This document shows, piece by piece, positions 18,244 through 27,132 of a stretch of DNA of 64,000 nucleotides. A program made the translations under genes and the position numbers. The notes under the pieces were generated by a model. The model was not told the DNA's origin, ran no database searches, and saw nothing but the letters and a program-made list of their open reading frames with translations. The stretch is from contig NZ_JACJRU010000026.1 of assembly GCF_014697425.1 (NCBI RefSeq), positions 44,736 to 108,735 on the forward strand, read 5' to 3'. The first letter of the stretch is position 1. Each line of letters starts with the position of its first letter. This stretch comes from Nostoc sp. FACHB-110. Its GTDB lineage: Bacteria > Cyanobacteriota > Cyanobacteriia > Cyanobacteriales > Nostocaceae.

Positions 18244-18318
18244 TATTGTTTTTGGTTGTTCAGAACTACAACACACAAGCAGGGAAATCGCTGATTTTGC
18301 CCTTGGAGGTGAAACAAG

Positions 18319-18858
18319 ATGGGTAGAACGTTAGAAAACAAACAAGAAATAGTAGCTGACCTCAAACAATCTTTGAGTGAGTCAACTTTAGCACTGGTAA
18401 TTGAATACCAAGGGCTAACAGTTGCCGAAATCACAGATTTACGGAGGCGGCTGCGTCCGACTGGTACTACTTGTAAGGTAACAAAAAATACCTTAATGGG
18501 TATTGCCATTCAAGAAGACGAAAAATGGCAACCACTATCTGAGTTGCTCAAAGGTTCTTCCGCCTTTTTATTAGTCAAAGAAGATTTCTCCTCAGCAATT
18601 AAGGCTTACCAAGACTTCCAAAAAGCCACCAAAAAAACCGAAATGCGTGGCGGTGTTATGGAAGGCCGTCTGCTGAAAGACTCTGATGTCAAGGCTTTAG
18701 GAGACTTGCCATCCAAAGAACAACTCATGGGTCAAATTGCTGGAGCTATCAACGCACTGGCTACCAAAATTGCTGTGGGTATCAACGAAGTTCCTGGTGG
18801 CTTGGCTCGTGCTTTGCAAGCTGTGGCTGAACAAGAACAAGGAAGCGCGGCTGAATAA
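18319..18858 (+). CDS. rplJ: 50S ribosomal protein L10
   Basis: 179 residues. The N-terminal domain has MGRTLENKQEIVADLKQSLSESTLALVIEYQGLTVAEITDLRRRLR and the CKVTKNTLMGIA rRNA-binding segment. The C-terminal helix (LMGQIAGAINALATKIAVGINEVPGGLARALQAV) binds L7/L12 dimers. L10 is the base of the flexible stalk. Expression is expected to be set by the L10 leader immediately upstream. A GGAGGTGAAACAAG ribosome binding site precedes the start. Confidence 0.97.
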   Translation: MGRTLENKQEIVADLKQSLSESTLALVIEYQGLTVAEITDLRRRLRPTGTTCKVTKNTLMGIAIQEDEKWQPLSELLKGSSAFLLVKEDFSSAIKAYQDFQKATKKTEMRGGVMEGRLLKDSDVKALGDLPSKEQLMGQIAGAINALATKIAVGINEVPGGLARALQAVAEQEQGSAAE

Positions 18859-18859
18859 A

Positions 18860-18888
18860 GTATGAAGTATGAAGTATGAAGTGTGAAA
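18860..18888. repeat. Heptanucleotide tandem repeat (GTATGAA type)
   Basis: About four tandem GTATGAA/GTGTGAA units lie between rplJ and rplL. The same family, in either orientation, appears at 26683-26713, 31050-31082, 57641-57683 and 61196-61225. This is the short tandemly repeated repetitive class of heterocystous cyanobacteria. Confidence 0.85.
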
Positions 18889-19031
18889 TAAGCCAAATAT
18901 CAAAAAAATGGTTTATTTACTGAGTTTTTCATTCTTTAGACTTCTTTAGTCAAGAGTCAATAGTCAGTGGTAATGACGAATGACAAATGACAAATCACCC
19001 ATAACTAATCAAACATTACGGAGTTACATCA

Positions 19032-19415
19032 ATGTCTGCTACAACCGATAACATTTTAGAACAGTTGAAATCCTTGACCTTGCTAGAAGCTGCTGAATTA
19101 GTTAAGCAAATTGAAGAAGCTTTTGGCGTAAGTGCTGCTGCTCCCGTTGGTGTAGCTGTTGCTGCTCCTGCTGCGGCTGCTGCTGAACCTGTTGAAGAAA
19201 AAACCGAGTTCGACGTAATTCTAGAATCTGTTCCTGCTGATAAGAAGATTGCCGTACTGAAGATTGTCCGGGAATTGACTGGTCTAGGCTTGAAAGAAGC
19301 GAAAGACTTGGTAGAAGCTGCTCCTAAGCCAATTAAAGAAGCAATTGCTAAAGAAGCAGCTGAAGATGCTAAGAAACGGATTGAAGAAGCTGGCGGTAAA
19401 GTTACCATTAAGTAA
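19032..19415 (+). CDS. rplL: 50S ribosomal protein L7/L12
   Basis: 127 residues. The N-terminal dimerisation domain (ILEQLKSLTLLEAAELVKQIEEAFGV) is joined by an Ala/Val-rich hinge to the factor-binding domain EKTEFDVILESVPADKKIAVLKIVRELTGLGLKEAKDLVEAAPKPIKE. L7/L12 recruits translation factors to the stalk. The 173-base gap after rplJ contains heptamer repeats. A clear terminator closes the operon 30 bases downstream. Confidence 0.98.
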   Translation: MSATTDNILEQLKSLTLLEAAELVKQIEEAFGVSAAAPVGVAVAAPAAAAAEPVEEKTEFDVILESVPADKKIAVLKIVRELTGLGLKEAKDLVEAAPKPIKEAIAKEAAEDAKKRIEEAGGKVTIK

Positions 19416-19444
19416 TTACAATTTCATTTTAGTTGTGAATTAAG

Positions 19445-19468
19445 GAGCCTCATCCAGGCTCTTTTTTT
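19445..19468 (+). terminator. Rho-independent terminator of the rplJL operon
   Basis: The stem GAGCCT/AGGCTC (6 bp) has a 5-base loop and is followed directly by seven T residues. It lies 30 bases after the rplL stop. Confidence 0.93.
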
Positions 19469-19502
19469 GTATTACATTAATCTGAAAAACTATACTTACC
19501 AC

Positions 19503-20222
19503 TCAAGTTTTTTCTAAATTAGCAACTGCTAAAAAAGCTACTTTGGCTGCGGCTTGTTCTGCGGCTTTGATAGAGCGTCCTTTACCTTCGCCAAGTTTTT
19601 TGTCGTGTAACCATACCTCAGCCATAAATCGCTCTTGGTTGCGGTTGGGTTGATTAATTTCTTCAACTCGGTACTCTGGTAAAACTTTAAATTGGGCTTG
19701 AGTCCATTCTTGCAAAGCAGCTTTGTAGTTGAGTCTTGCAGGATCGAGACGAATTTCTGCTGCAAGTTGCTGAAAGTGGGGATCTAGCCAAGGGCGAATG
19801 AGTTCTAAATTATTGGTGCTGAGGTAAAGCGCACCCAAAACAGCTTCAAAAGCATCTGCTAGGCGTGATTCTTGACCGACTTTATCACTAGTGGCACTGC
19901 CAGCAACTAATAGATATAACTCTAAACCATATTCTCTAGCTAATTGAGCGAGAATGCGATCGCTCACTAATACCGAACGAATTGCAGCAAAATCCCCAAC
20001 TTGGCAATCTGGATATTTTTCCCACAATACAACCGCCGCCGCCAAGCGCACTACCGCATCACCGACAAACTCCAGTTGTTCATAATTGGCTGACTCCGAT
20101 ACTGTAGCGTGAGTCAACGCTAAATCTAAAAGTTGCCACTTAATGGGCGCATCTAGCGGCAAACCTAACTTTCTTACTAAGCTTTCGAGTTGTCTCTGAC
20201 GACGGGGATAAACAAGAGTCAT
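19503..20222 (-). CDS. rnc: Ribonuclease III
   Basis: 239 residues. The catalytic domain carries the RNase III signature NYEQLEFVGDAVV, with acidic residues that bind the metal, and a second acidic cluster near DAFEAVLGALYL. The C-terminal double-stranded RNA-binding domain is NYKAALQEWTQAQFKVLPEYRVEE...KLGEGKGRSIKAAEQAAAKVAF. It processes rRNA precursors and other duplex RNAs. It is convergent with rplL. Next on the same strand, upstream, is the RNase P RNA gene, so two RNA-processing genes sit together. Confidence 0.96.
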   Translation of the reverse strand: MTLVYPRRQRQLESLVRKLGLPLDAPIKWQLLDLALTHATVSESANYEQLEFVGDAVVRLAAAVVLWEKYPDCQVGDFAAIRSVLVSDRILAQLAREYGLELYLLVAGSATSDKVGQESRLADAFEAVLGALYLSTNNLELIRPWLDPHFQQLAAEIRLDPARLNYKAALQEWTQAQFKVLPEYRVEEINQPNRNQERFMAEVWLHDKKLGEGKGRSIKAAEQAAAKVAFLAVANLEKT

Positions 20223-20289
20223 TAGTCAATGGTCAAGAGTCAATAGTCATTAAAAAAGAACACAAAACAAATAATTCATGATCAAAAAG

Positions 20290-20730
20290 GAGAGAGAGTT
20301 GGTAGTAAGCCGGGTTCTGTTATCTATGTAAAAAATTTTACATGATGGCGGTTATCTATCTGGGACGCTTGTTACCAAACGCCTCTAGCGGCTCTCATGA
20401 ACGGAACTGGTAAAAGACCAACCATAGTTCCTCTGGCCTTGCTCCCAACCGGGGTTTACCGAGCCAGCACCTCTCGATGCTGCTGGTGCGCTCTTACCGC
20501 ACCTTTGCACCCTTACCATTTTCAGTTATCAGTTATCAGTTATCAGGTTGTTATTGTTTACTGATAACTGTTCACTGTTCACTGAAGATGGCGGTATCTT
20601 TCTGTGGCACTATCCTCACGATTGCTCGCACTGGACGTTATCCAGCAAGTTTGGTCTTTCGGGGGCCCGGACTTTCCTCAAAACTGGCAAAATTACAGTT
20701 CTGCAACCGCCTACGCCTACTCTCTCCCTA
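20290..20730 (-). ncRNA. rnpB: RNase P RNA (M1-type catalytic RNA)
   Basis: Read on the minus strand, this segment of about 441 bases starts AGGGAGAGAGTAGGCG and soon contains GAGGAAAGTCCGGGC. Later come GGTGCGGTAAGAGCGCACC, GGCTCGGTAAACCCCGG and GGGAGCAAGGCC, and it ends CCCGGCTTACTACCAACTC. These are the conserved core elements of bacterial A-type RNase P RNA in the right order. It cleaves 5' leaders from pre-tRNAs with the RnpA protein. One peripheral helix is extended by heptamer repeats, as described for heterocyst-forming cyanobacteria. Exact ends are estimated from conserved terminal pairing. Confidence 0.95.
20523..20583 (-). repeat. Heptamer repeats forming an extra helix in RNase P RNA
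   Basis: Three CAGTTAT units on the plus strand are followed by ACTGATAACTG, which is exactly complementary to CAGTTATCAGT. The repeat therefore folds back on itself inside the RNA. Further ACTGTTC units follow. Confidence 0.88.
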
Positions 20731-20772
20731 GTTCCAGTGTAATCTTGGATGGCATAATGTGTCTGATTTAAG

Positions 20773-21480
20773 TTATTTCTTCTTTTTATTCCACGGTAAA
20801 GCGTAAGTCCAAGGTAATTTCTTGATTATGAATGGGCAATCGATGAGATGCGTGGGTGGAATGTTGACACCGGGAGCTATGCCGACCCGAAAATCCGATA
20901 CTCTTAACACTAGCTGTAATGAAAACTCCAACTCTTTGCCCCGATTCATAAAATCGTTGTAAAGTTTCTTTTGCGGTGGGCCACCATTTTTTAATCCACC
21001 GATGTTGACTATAGGCTTTTTCGCTGAATATGTGCCTGCTGTTGCATCAAACTCCAAGACATCTTCGGCTGTCACCTTTTCGGTAATACTTTTTTTAGGT
21101 GTCACTAAGGTAGGAGTTTGTGGTATTGCTAAGTCACGGGTTAAAGATGGTGAAAGTCGAATTACACGCCGGGACTGTTTATTGTACTCTAATGTACAGT
21201 TTTCCCAATCGACATATACAGCCAAATTATCTGATTTATTTTCAATAGTTACTTGTAATTCTTTGACATCATCTAAGGAGTAAGAAGAATTCAGTTTAAA
21301 AGAAATTCCTATTTGGTCTTGCAGATTTTGTTCTGTGGAATCTTCAGTGAATTTGGCTCCTTTAAATTCATATTTGACTTTATCATCAATGGATTCAATC
21401 ATCCGATTGAAGGTATAAGATACACCGATAATATAAAGCGTCAACACTACCAAATTTTGGTCGTTACTTCCTCTCATCAT
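20773..21480 (-). CDS. Hypothetical protein with N-terminal hydrophobic segment
   Basis: 235 residues; the family is not recognised. A short hydrophobic stretch (NLVVLTLYIIGVSYTF, residues 9-24) could anchor the protein or serve as an uncleaved signal. The rest is predicted mainly beta, with a Lys/Glu-rich soluble body and a basic end (LPWNKKKK). The segment LQVTIENKSDNLAVYVDWENCTLEY looks like an immunoglobulin-like or adhesion-type strand pair, but this is only an impression. AAGGAGCG upstream supports the start at the double ATG. Same strand as corA, 35 bases downstream of its stop, so co-transcription is possible. Confidence 0.7.
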   Translation of the reverse strand: MMRGSNDQNLVVLTLYIIGVSYTFNRMIESIDDKVKYEFKGAKFTEDSTEQNLQDQIGISFKLNSSYSLDDVKELQVTIENKSDNLAVYVDWENCTLEYNKQSRRVIRLSPSLTRDLAIPQTPTLVTPKKSITEKVTAEDVLEFDATAGTYSAKKPIVNIGGLKNGGPPQKKLYNDFMNRGKELEFSLQLVLRVSDFRVGIAPGVNIPPTHLIDCPFIIKKLPWTYALPWNKKKK

Positions 21481-21515
21481 AGGAAATATTCGCTCCTTGA
21501 ATAAGTTTAGATATT

Positions 21516-22658
21516 TTACTTTTGCTTAATACTAGAAAAATTTGCTAGCCATCCTCTGCGCTGAAATAGGATGAGTAAACTAACTGCGATCGTTGCCATC
21601 AAAGCCAAGCAAGCAGGATAACCCCAATACCAATTTAATTCCGGCATATTCAATGGAGATTTTTCTGTATTGAAGTTCATTCCGTATATCCCGGCAACAA
21701 AAGTTAGCGGAATAAAAATGGCAGAAACCACTGTGAGCAACTTCATAATTTCATTCATTTTGTTACTCACAGATGACAAATATACATCCATCAATCCTGA
21801 TGCTAATTCGCGGTAAGTTTCTACCATATCCATGACTTGCACTGTATGGTCATAGCAATCTCGCAAATAGATACGAACTTCTTCACTAATTAATTCACTC
21901 CCATCTCGAATCAACGCATTAATAGCATCTCTTTGGGGCCAGATAGACCGACGTAATTGTAATAGCTCTCGCCTCACTTGATAAATTTGTTGTAATGTTT
22001 GTGGGGTAGGATGAAGAATTACTTCTTCTTCTAATTCCTCAATGCGTTCACCATAAAGTTCTAAGACAGGAAAAAAGCCATCGATAATTGCATCTAACAA
22101 AGCATAGGCTAAATAATCTGCTCCCTGTTTGCGAATGATACCTTTACCTTTATCTATGCGCATCCTTACGCTTTCAAAACAGTCATGTTCTGGTTCTTCT
22201 TGTACTGTTAATAAATAATGTTTACCTAAGACAAAACTGACTTGCTCGCTATAAAATCCGCAAGTATCTTCTTTCGGGACTACCATGCGAGCAATTATGA
22301 GTAATTGGTCTTCATAATCTTCTATTTTAGGACGCTCTGCCATGTTAACTACATCTTCTAAAACTAGAGGATGTAATTCAAAGGTTTTACCTAAACGCTG
22401 TAATATATCTTTATTTCCTAAGCCTTGAACATCTACCCAAGACACAGATTCTGTATCTAAATAGTTCAAACACTCTTCAGGATTAGCTATTTGTTTACGA
22501 ATAAAGTTTGTCTGGTTGTAATCAAACAAAACAATTACCGGAGCTTCTGCATCTTCATCAATAAAGAGTGTCCCAGGGATAGTTCCTGGCTCATGATAAA
22601 AGTCTTTAAAGCTGGGCTTAGAAACTTTTTTGGCAAGACGGCGAATTTTGCTAATCAT
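21516..22658 (-). CDS. corA: Magnesium/cobalt transporter CorA
   Basis: 380 residues. The long N-terminal cytoplasmic domain (PGTLFIDEDAEAPVIVLFDYNQ through the helical funnel) precedes two C-terminal membrane helices. The signature YGMNF, containing the GMN selectivity motif, lies at the end of the first helix (LTVVSAIFIPLTFVAGIYGMNF). The second helix is YPACLALMATIAVSLLILF, followed by a basic tail. CorA is a pentameric inner-membrane Mg2+ channel gated by cytosolic Mg2+. No Mg2+ riboswitch was recognised in the upstream 290 bases. Confidence 0.95.
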   Translation of the reverse strand: MISKIRRLAKKVSKPSFKDFYHEPGTIPGTLFIDEDAEAPVIVLFDYNQTNFIRKQIANPEECLNYLDTESVSWVDVQGLGNKDILQRLGKTFELHPLVLEDVVNMAERPKIEDYEDQLLIIARMVVPKEDTCGFYSEQVSFVLGKHYLLTVQEEPEHDCFESVRMRIDKGKGIIRKQGADYLAYALLDAIIDGFFPVLELYGERIEELEEEVILHPTPQTLQQIYQVRRELLQLRRSIWPQRDAINALIRDGSELISEEVRIYLRDCYDHTVQVMDMVETYRELASGLMDVYLSSVSNKMNEIMKLLTVVSAIFIPLTFVAGIYGMNFNTEKSPLNMPELNWYWGYPACLALMATIAVSLLILFQRRGWLANFSSIKQK

Positions 22659-22773
22659 TTGTTAGTTGTCATTAGTCATAGGTTGGGTCATTTGTACAGA
22701 TTGCCGGATTACTTTCCTCAAAGAGTGTTACGCCAAATTGTATAGCTGGATTGCTAATAAATCAGCAAGTGTA

Positions 22774-22807
22774 TAAAAAAACAGCTTGCCTTGGCAAGGC
22801 AAACTGT
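22774..22807 (-). terminator. Rho-independent terminator of groEL
   Basis: Read on the minus strand, the arms ACAG-T-TTGCCTT and AAGGCAA-G-CTGT form a long stem with a 3-base loop, followed by seven T residues. It lies about 140 bases after the groEL stop and before corA, so it separates the two transcripts. Confidence 0.9.
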
Positions 22808-22948
22808 GGAAAAAGATAAAGTTATTTATATGGGAAGGCGAAATTAAAGAGATTAGAGGCTAGGGGCTAGTATTTTCCAGCTAGAAACCTATGCAATAAA
22901 TTACACAGCGATCGCACAAAAATCTCTTTTCTCTAGCCTCTGTTGGCA

Positions 22949-24607
22949 TTACATCATGCCCATACCGCCCATACCGCCCATACCACCCATACCGCCCATA
23001 CCGCCCATATCAGGCGCAGCAGCAGGTTTTTTCTCAGGTTTTTCCACAACGATCGCTTCTGTAGTCAAAACCATCCCCGCGATCGAAGCGGCATTTTGCA
23101 AGGCAGAACGCACTACTTTTGCAGGGTCAATAATCCCAGCTGCAATCAAGTCTTGGAATTCTCCGGTAGCGGCGTTATAACCGATGTTAAATTCCGTTTC
23201 TTTGACTTTAGAAACGATGACAGAACCTTCATCGCCAGCATTGTCAGCAATTTGACGTAGAGGGGCTTCTAAAGCGCGTTTGATAATGTCTGCGCCAATT
23301 TTTTCTTCATCGTTGAGGCTGTTCTTAATCTCGTCGACTTTGGTAGACAAGTGAATTAAGGTTGTACCACCACCAGGCACAATCCCTTCTTCTACGGCTG
23401 CTTTAGTCGCGTTGAGTGCATCTTCAATTCGCAGTTTGCGGTCTTTCAGTTCGGTTTCTGTAGCTGCACCGACTTTAATCACTGCGACACCGCCAGCTAA
23501 CTTAGCAATGCGTTCTTGCAGTTTTTCTTTGTCGTATTCAGAATCAGTTTCTTCTAACTGCTTGCGAATTTGACCAATCCGCTTTTGAATTTCTGGCTTG
23601 GTGGTGCTACCAGCGACAATTGTGGTGTTTTCTTTGTCGATGGTGATTTTACGCGCAGTTCCCAGCATTTCCAAAGAAGCGGTATCTAGGCTAAGACCGA
23701 TTTCTTCAGAAATTAACTGACCATCGGTGAGGATGGCAATATCTTGTAACATCGCTTTGCGGCGTTCACCAAATCCAGGTGCTTTGATAGCAGCCACAGT
23801 CAGCACACCACGGGCTTTGTTAACTACCAATGTTGCTAAAGCGTCACCTTCGACATCTTCCGCAATAATCAACAGGGGTTGTCCTAAACGGGCAACTTTT
23901 TCCAGTACTGGCACTAGTTCTTGGATGCTGTTGATTTTTTTATCGGTAATCAGAATCCGGGCGTTGTCAAATTCGACGGTTTGCCGTTCGTTATTGGTGA
24001 TGAAGTAAGGAGAAATATAACCTCGATCGATTTGCATCCCCTCAACTACTTCTAGTTCAGTTGTTAAAGATTTGGATTCTTCAACAGTGATGACACCATC
24101 TTTGGTGACTTTCTCCATTGCTTCTGCCAGCATTGCGCCGACTTCTTCATCGTTACCAGCCGAAACTGTGGCGACCTGTGCGATCGCAGCTCCTTCTACT
24201 GGTTTGGCAACTCTGGCAATTTCTTCTACCAGTGCATCGATAGTTTTATCAATCCCGCGCTTTAAGCTAATGGGGTTAGTACCAGCCGCGACGTTTTTCA
24301 GACCTTCTTTAATTAAAGCCTGTGCTAAAACTGTAGCGGTTGTAGTTCCATCCCCAGCAATATCTTTTGTTTTGGATGCTACTTCTTGGATGAGTCTCGC
24401 GCCAGTGTTTTCTAAAGGATCTTCTAATTCGATTTCCTTGGCGACAGTGATACCATCGTTGACAATTTGGGGTGTCCCAAATTTCTTTTCTAAAAGAACG
24501 TTACGACCTTTTGGCCCTAAGGTAATTTTTACCGCATCAGCCAGGGCGTTGACACCTCGTTCTAGCGCCCGCCGTGATTCTTCATCAAAGGAAATAATTT
24601 TTGCCAT
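22949..24607 (-). CDS. groL: Chaperonin GroEL (Cpn60), monocistronic copy
   Basis: 552 residues, with all the chaperonin landmarks. These are LGPKGRNVLLEKKFGTPQIVNDGITVAKEIELED, the ATP site GDGTTTATVLAQAL, the apical domain and the late VPGGGTTLIHL. The C-terminal tail is a GGM repeat ending GMM. No groES gene accompanies it; the upstream neighbour is on the opposite strand. This matches the second, stand-alone cyanobacterial groEL (Cpn60). A perfect CIRCE operator lies in the 5' leader, so HrcA repression and heat induction are expected. It folds cytosolic proteins as a 14-mer, presumably with a GroES made elsewhere. Confidence 0.97.
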   Translation of the reverse strand: MAKIISFDEESRRALERGVNALADAVKITLGPKGRNVLLEKKFGTPQIVNDGITVAKEIELEDPLENTGARLIQEVASKTKDIAGDGTTTATVLAQALIKEGLKNVAAGTNPISLKRGIDKTIDALVEEIARVAKPVEGAAIAQVATVSAGNDEEVGAMLAEAMEKVTKDGVITVEESKSLTTELEVVEGMQIDRGYISPYFITNNERQTVEFDNARILITDKKINSIQELVPVLEKVARLGQPLLIIAEDVEGDALATLVVNKARGVLTVAAIKAPGFGERRKAMLQDIAILTDGQLISEEIGLSLDTASLEMLGTARKITIDKENTTIVAGSTTKPEIQKRIGQIRKQLEETDSEYDKEKLQERIAKLAGGVAVIKVGAATETELKDRKLRIEDALNATKAAVEEGIVPGGGTTLIHLSTKVDEIKNSLNDEEKIGADIIKRALEAPLRQIADNAGDEGSVIVSKVKETEFNIGYNAATGEFQDLIAAGIIDPAKVVRSALQNAASIAGMVLTTEAIVVEKPEKKPAAAPDMGGMGGMGGMGGMGGMGMM

Positions 24608-24639
24608 GATTCACTTTTCTAGCACTTCCATTAGACAAT

Positions 24640-24666
24640 TTAGCACTCACAGGCTAGGAGTGCTAA
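24640..24666 (-). promoter_or_regulatory. CIRCE operator upstream of groEL
   Basis: The perfect inverted repeat TTAGCACTC, a 9-base spacer and GAGTGCTAA match the HrcA-binding consensus. It ends 33 bases upstream of the groEL start, the usual place in the promoter/leader. Confidence 0.97.
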
Positions 24667-24766
24667 TAACCAAAGCTGGTTCAGATTATAAATGGAAATT
24701 TAAAAAATTGATTAATATACACTAGATGCTCATGTAGGATACAGGCAGTAATGGTTGAATTGGGAG

Positions 24767-25849
24767 ATGAATTTAGACAACTCCCTTAGGGCTATAGGCA
24801 TTGCCGACCCACGCGGCTTCGGCTGGTTGGCAGTAGTATTTACATTTGTTTTAGCTTGGCTAGTAACATGGCGTTTGATTCCCACTGTACGCAAGTTTGC
24901 CTTGCGGGTAGGTTGGGCAGATCAGCCAAATGCACGACGGTTAAATCGTGAACCTTTACCGAATGCGGGAGGTTTGGCGATTTATGCTGGTGTCATAGCC
25001 GCGATCGTTGTAGCTTGTTTGTTACGACCGATTGAATTACAGAATATTTTGGCCCAGGTGCTAACCATTCTCCTAGGAGGCTCAATCCTAGTTTTGGTCG
25101 GCTTTATTGACGATCAGTTTGGTTTACCCCCCTCGGTGCGCCTGTGGACGCAGATTATCACGGCTTTGTTGTTGGTAGCTAATGGTATCAGTATTCAAGT
25201 GGCGATTGGCACACCCATTGACCCACTCTTATCAACGTTGATTACCGTCCTGTGGGTTGTAGGCATTACCAACGCCGTCAATTTGATGGATGGAATGGAT
25301 GGATTAGCAGGCGGGATCAGTTTTATTACCGCGATGAGTTTGTTAGCAGTTTCCGCCCAATTTCCCAATAAGGCAGCTGCTACCTTGGTTTTAGCCGCCT
25401 TGGGTGGTGGGGCGTTGGGCTTTTTACGCCACAACTTCCACCCATCACGAATTATTATGGGTGACGCTGGAGCATACTTTTTTGGTTATGTTCTAGCAGC
25501 CACGAGTATTTTAGGCGACCTGCAAGTAACTACGGTTTTCTCTTTAGTCCCGACTGTTTTATTTTTGCTTTTACCCGTTTTAGACACAACCCAAGTGTTT
25601 TTACGGCGACTATTGGCAGGAAAAAACCCCCTCAGTACGCCTGGGAAGGATCACCTACACCACCGTTTATTGGCTTGGGGGTTCTCTCAGAGTCATGCAG
25701 CCGTCACGCTGTGGACAATTACCTTGATGGGTAATTTACTAGCAATGACAATTCGCGGGATGCCCTTAGCGGTGATAGTTGCCACAGCTAGCAGCATTAT
25801 CTTGCTTTTGGGCTTTACTGTTTGGCAAAGAAGATTGAATAAACCGTAA
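24767..25849 (+). CDS. MraY/WecA/TagO-family polyprenyl-phosphate sugar-1-phosphate transferase
   Basis: 360 residues from the ATG at 24767; a TTG at 24755 would add four residues and cannot be excluded. This multi-pass membrane protein has about ten helices. Family motifs are present in order: NAGGLAIYAG, the DD pair in VGFIDDQFGLPP, the metal/catalytic NAVNLMDGMDGLAGG, MGDAGAYFFGY and the late HLHHRLL. The enzyme moves a sugar-1-phosphate (often GlcNAc-1-P) from a UDP donor to undecaprenyl phosphate, starting a cell-surface polysaccharide. It resembles WecA/TagO more than MraY because of the HHR-type loop. It is divergent from groEL, so that gap holds two promoters. Confidence 0.9.
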   Translation: MNLDNSLRAIGIADPRGFGWLAVVFTFVLAWLVTWRLIPTVRKFALRVGWADQPNARRLNREPLPNAGGLAIYAGVIAAIVVACLLRPIELQNILAQVLTILLGGSILVLVGFIDDQFGLPPSVRLWTQIITALLLVANGISIQVAIGTPIDPLLSTLITVLWVVGITNAVNLMDGMDGLAGGISFITAMSLLAVSAQFPNKAAATLVLAALGGGALGFLRHNFHPSRIIMGDAGAYFFGYVLAATSILGDLQVTTVFSLVPTVLFLLLPVLDTTQVFLRRLLAGKNPLSTPGKDHLHHRLLAWGFSQSHAAVTLWTITLMGNLLAMTIRGMPLAVIVATASSIILLLGFTVWQRRLNKP

Positions 25850-25856
25850 TTACGAA

Positions 25857-26621
25857 TTACATCACCATCCCGCCATCGACATTAAAAACTTGCCCAGTGA
25901 TGTAAGCTGCGGCAGGATCGGCAGCGAGAAAGCGCACCATACCAGCGACTTCTTCAGGTTGGCCATAGCGGCCGAGGGGGATAAATTTCAAAATTTCTTC
26001 GGTGTTGCTGAGATTGCTGGTCATATCAGTGCTAATAAAACCAGGGGCGACGGCGTTAACATTGATCCCACGCGTCGCTAATTCTTTGGCGACGGTTTTA
26101 GTAAAGCCAATCACTCCAGCTTTGGCAGCACTATAATTTGCTTGTCCAGGGTTGCCCATTTGTCCGGCAACGGAGCTAATATTAATAATCCGTCCAGAAC
26201 GCTGCTTGAGCATCAGTTTACTCACAGCACGGGTACATAAGAAAACGCCCGTCAAATTCAGGTCAATTACGGCTTGCCATTCTTCTGGTTTCATCCGTAA
26301 AAGTAGAGTATCACGGGTAATACCTGCATTATTGACTAAAATATCGACGCGACCAAATTTTTCTGTGGTGGCATGAATTAATTTTTCTACTTGGTCAACT
26401 TGAGAAACATCAGCTTGGAGTGCCACAGCTTGTCCTCCGGCTGCTGTAATTTCGGCAACCACTTCATCGGCTGCTGTACTGGAACTCGCATAATTCACAA
26501 CGACACTCGCCCCATATTTCGCCAACTCCAGGGCGATCGCTCTTCCTATTCCCCTCGATGCACCTGTGATAATTGCTACTTTATTTTGTAGAGTTTGCAA
26601 GTTTTCAGGCAAAACTTCCAT
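25857..26621 (-). CDS. fabG: 3-oxoacyl-[acyl-carrier-protein] reductase
   Basis: 254 residues, short-chain dehydrogenase fold. The nucleotide motif is TGASRGIGRAIA, followed by NNAGITRD, the catalytic Ser in NISSVAGQMGNPGQ and the YSAAK pair (Tyr/Lys). The C-terminus has AYITGQVFNVDGGMVM, the typical FabG ending. It reduces 3-oxoacyl-ACP with NADPH in fatty acid elongation. It is convergent with the transferase gene and stands alone, with no other fab genes nearby. A related short-chain reductase of other substrate is possible, but the NAGITRDTLLLRMK and DGGM features favour FabG. Confidence 0.93.
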   Translation of the reverse strand: MEVLPENLQTLQNKVAIITGASRGIGRAIALELAKYGASVVVNYASSSTAADEVVAEITAAGGQAVALQADVSQVDQVEKLIHATTEKFGRVDILVNNAGITRDTLLLRMKPEEWQAVIDLNLTGVFLCTRAVSKLMLKQRSGRIINISSVAGQMGNPGQANYSAAKAGVIGFTKTVAKELATRGINVNAVAPGFISTDMTSNLSNTEEILKFIPLGRYGQPEEVAGMVRFLAADPAAAYITGQVFNVDGGMVM

Positions 26622-26682
26622 GAACTATTCCTTCCGCTATTAAATCACCGCGCTAATTATCTTATGGTGAAAGAAGAACATT

Positions 26683-26713
26683 TCATACTTCATACTTCAC
26701 ACTTCATACTTCA
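26683..26713. repeat. Heptanucleotide tandem repeat (CATACTT type)
   Basis: Tandem CATACTT/CACACTT units lie between fabG and the thioredoxin gene; same family as at 18860-18888. Confidence 0.85.
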
Positions 26714-26814
26714 GTTGACCCTTGACTATAAAAACAAAATAATGTTACATCCATTCCCAAAAGCACACATTAATATTGAGATTAATCCATATAAATAAAT
26801 TCGGTGTGTGCCTT

Positions 26815-27132
26815 ATGGCAACTAAGAAACATTTCAACAGCTTTGAAGAGATGCTTGCTGGTTCGGATGTACCTGTATTAGTAGATTTTTATGCTGATTG
26901 GTGTGGCCCATGCAAGATGATGGCAACGATTTTAGATCAGGTTAATGCTCAATTAAAAGACCGTTTGCGTATTGTCAAAATTGACACCGAAAAATATACG
27001 CAATTGGCAAGCCAATATCGTATTGAAGCTTTACCGACACTGATGTTATTTAAAGAGGGTAAGCCTGTAGATAAAATTGAGGGTGTGCTACAAGCACAAC
27101 AGCTAGTGCAACATCTCCAAGGTTTAATTTAG
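26815..27132 (+). CDS. trxA: Thioredoxin
   Basis: 105 residues from the ATG at 26815; the frame extends 13 residues upstream but those are not thioredoxin-like. The active site WCGPCK lies in VLVDFYADWCGPCKMM, and the cis-Pro loop is in YRIEALPTLMLFKEGK. It keeps cytosolic disulfides reduced using ferredoxin- or NADPH-thioredoxin reductase. The gene is single. The active site and length are standard, and no fused domain or signal peptide is visible. Confidence 0.95.
   Translation: MATKKHFNSFEEMLAGSDVPVLVDFYADWCGPCKMMATILDQVNAQLKDRLRIVKIDTEKYTQLASQYRIEALPTLMLFKEGKPVDKIEGVLQAQQLVQHLQGLI

Noticed and set aside
20477..20742. Two plus-strand reading frames of 64-84 codons
   Set aside because: They lie on the complement of the RNase P RNA gene and have no ribosome binding site.
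22943..23260. Histidine/threonine-rich plus-strand reading frame opposite groEL
   Set aside because: It is the complement of the GGM-repeat tail and flanking chaperonin sequence; the real gene is groEL on the minus strand.
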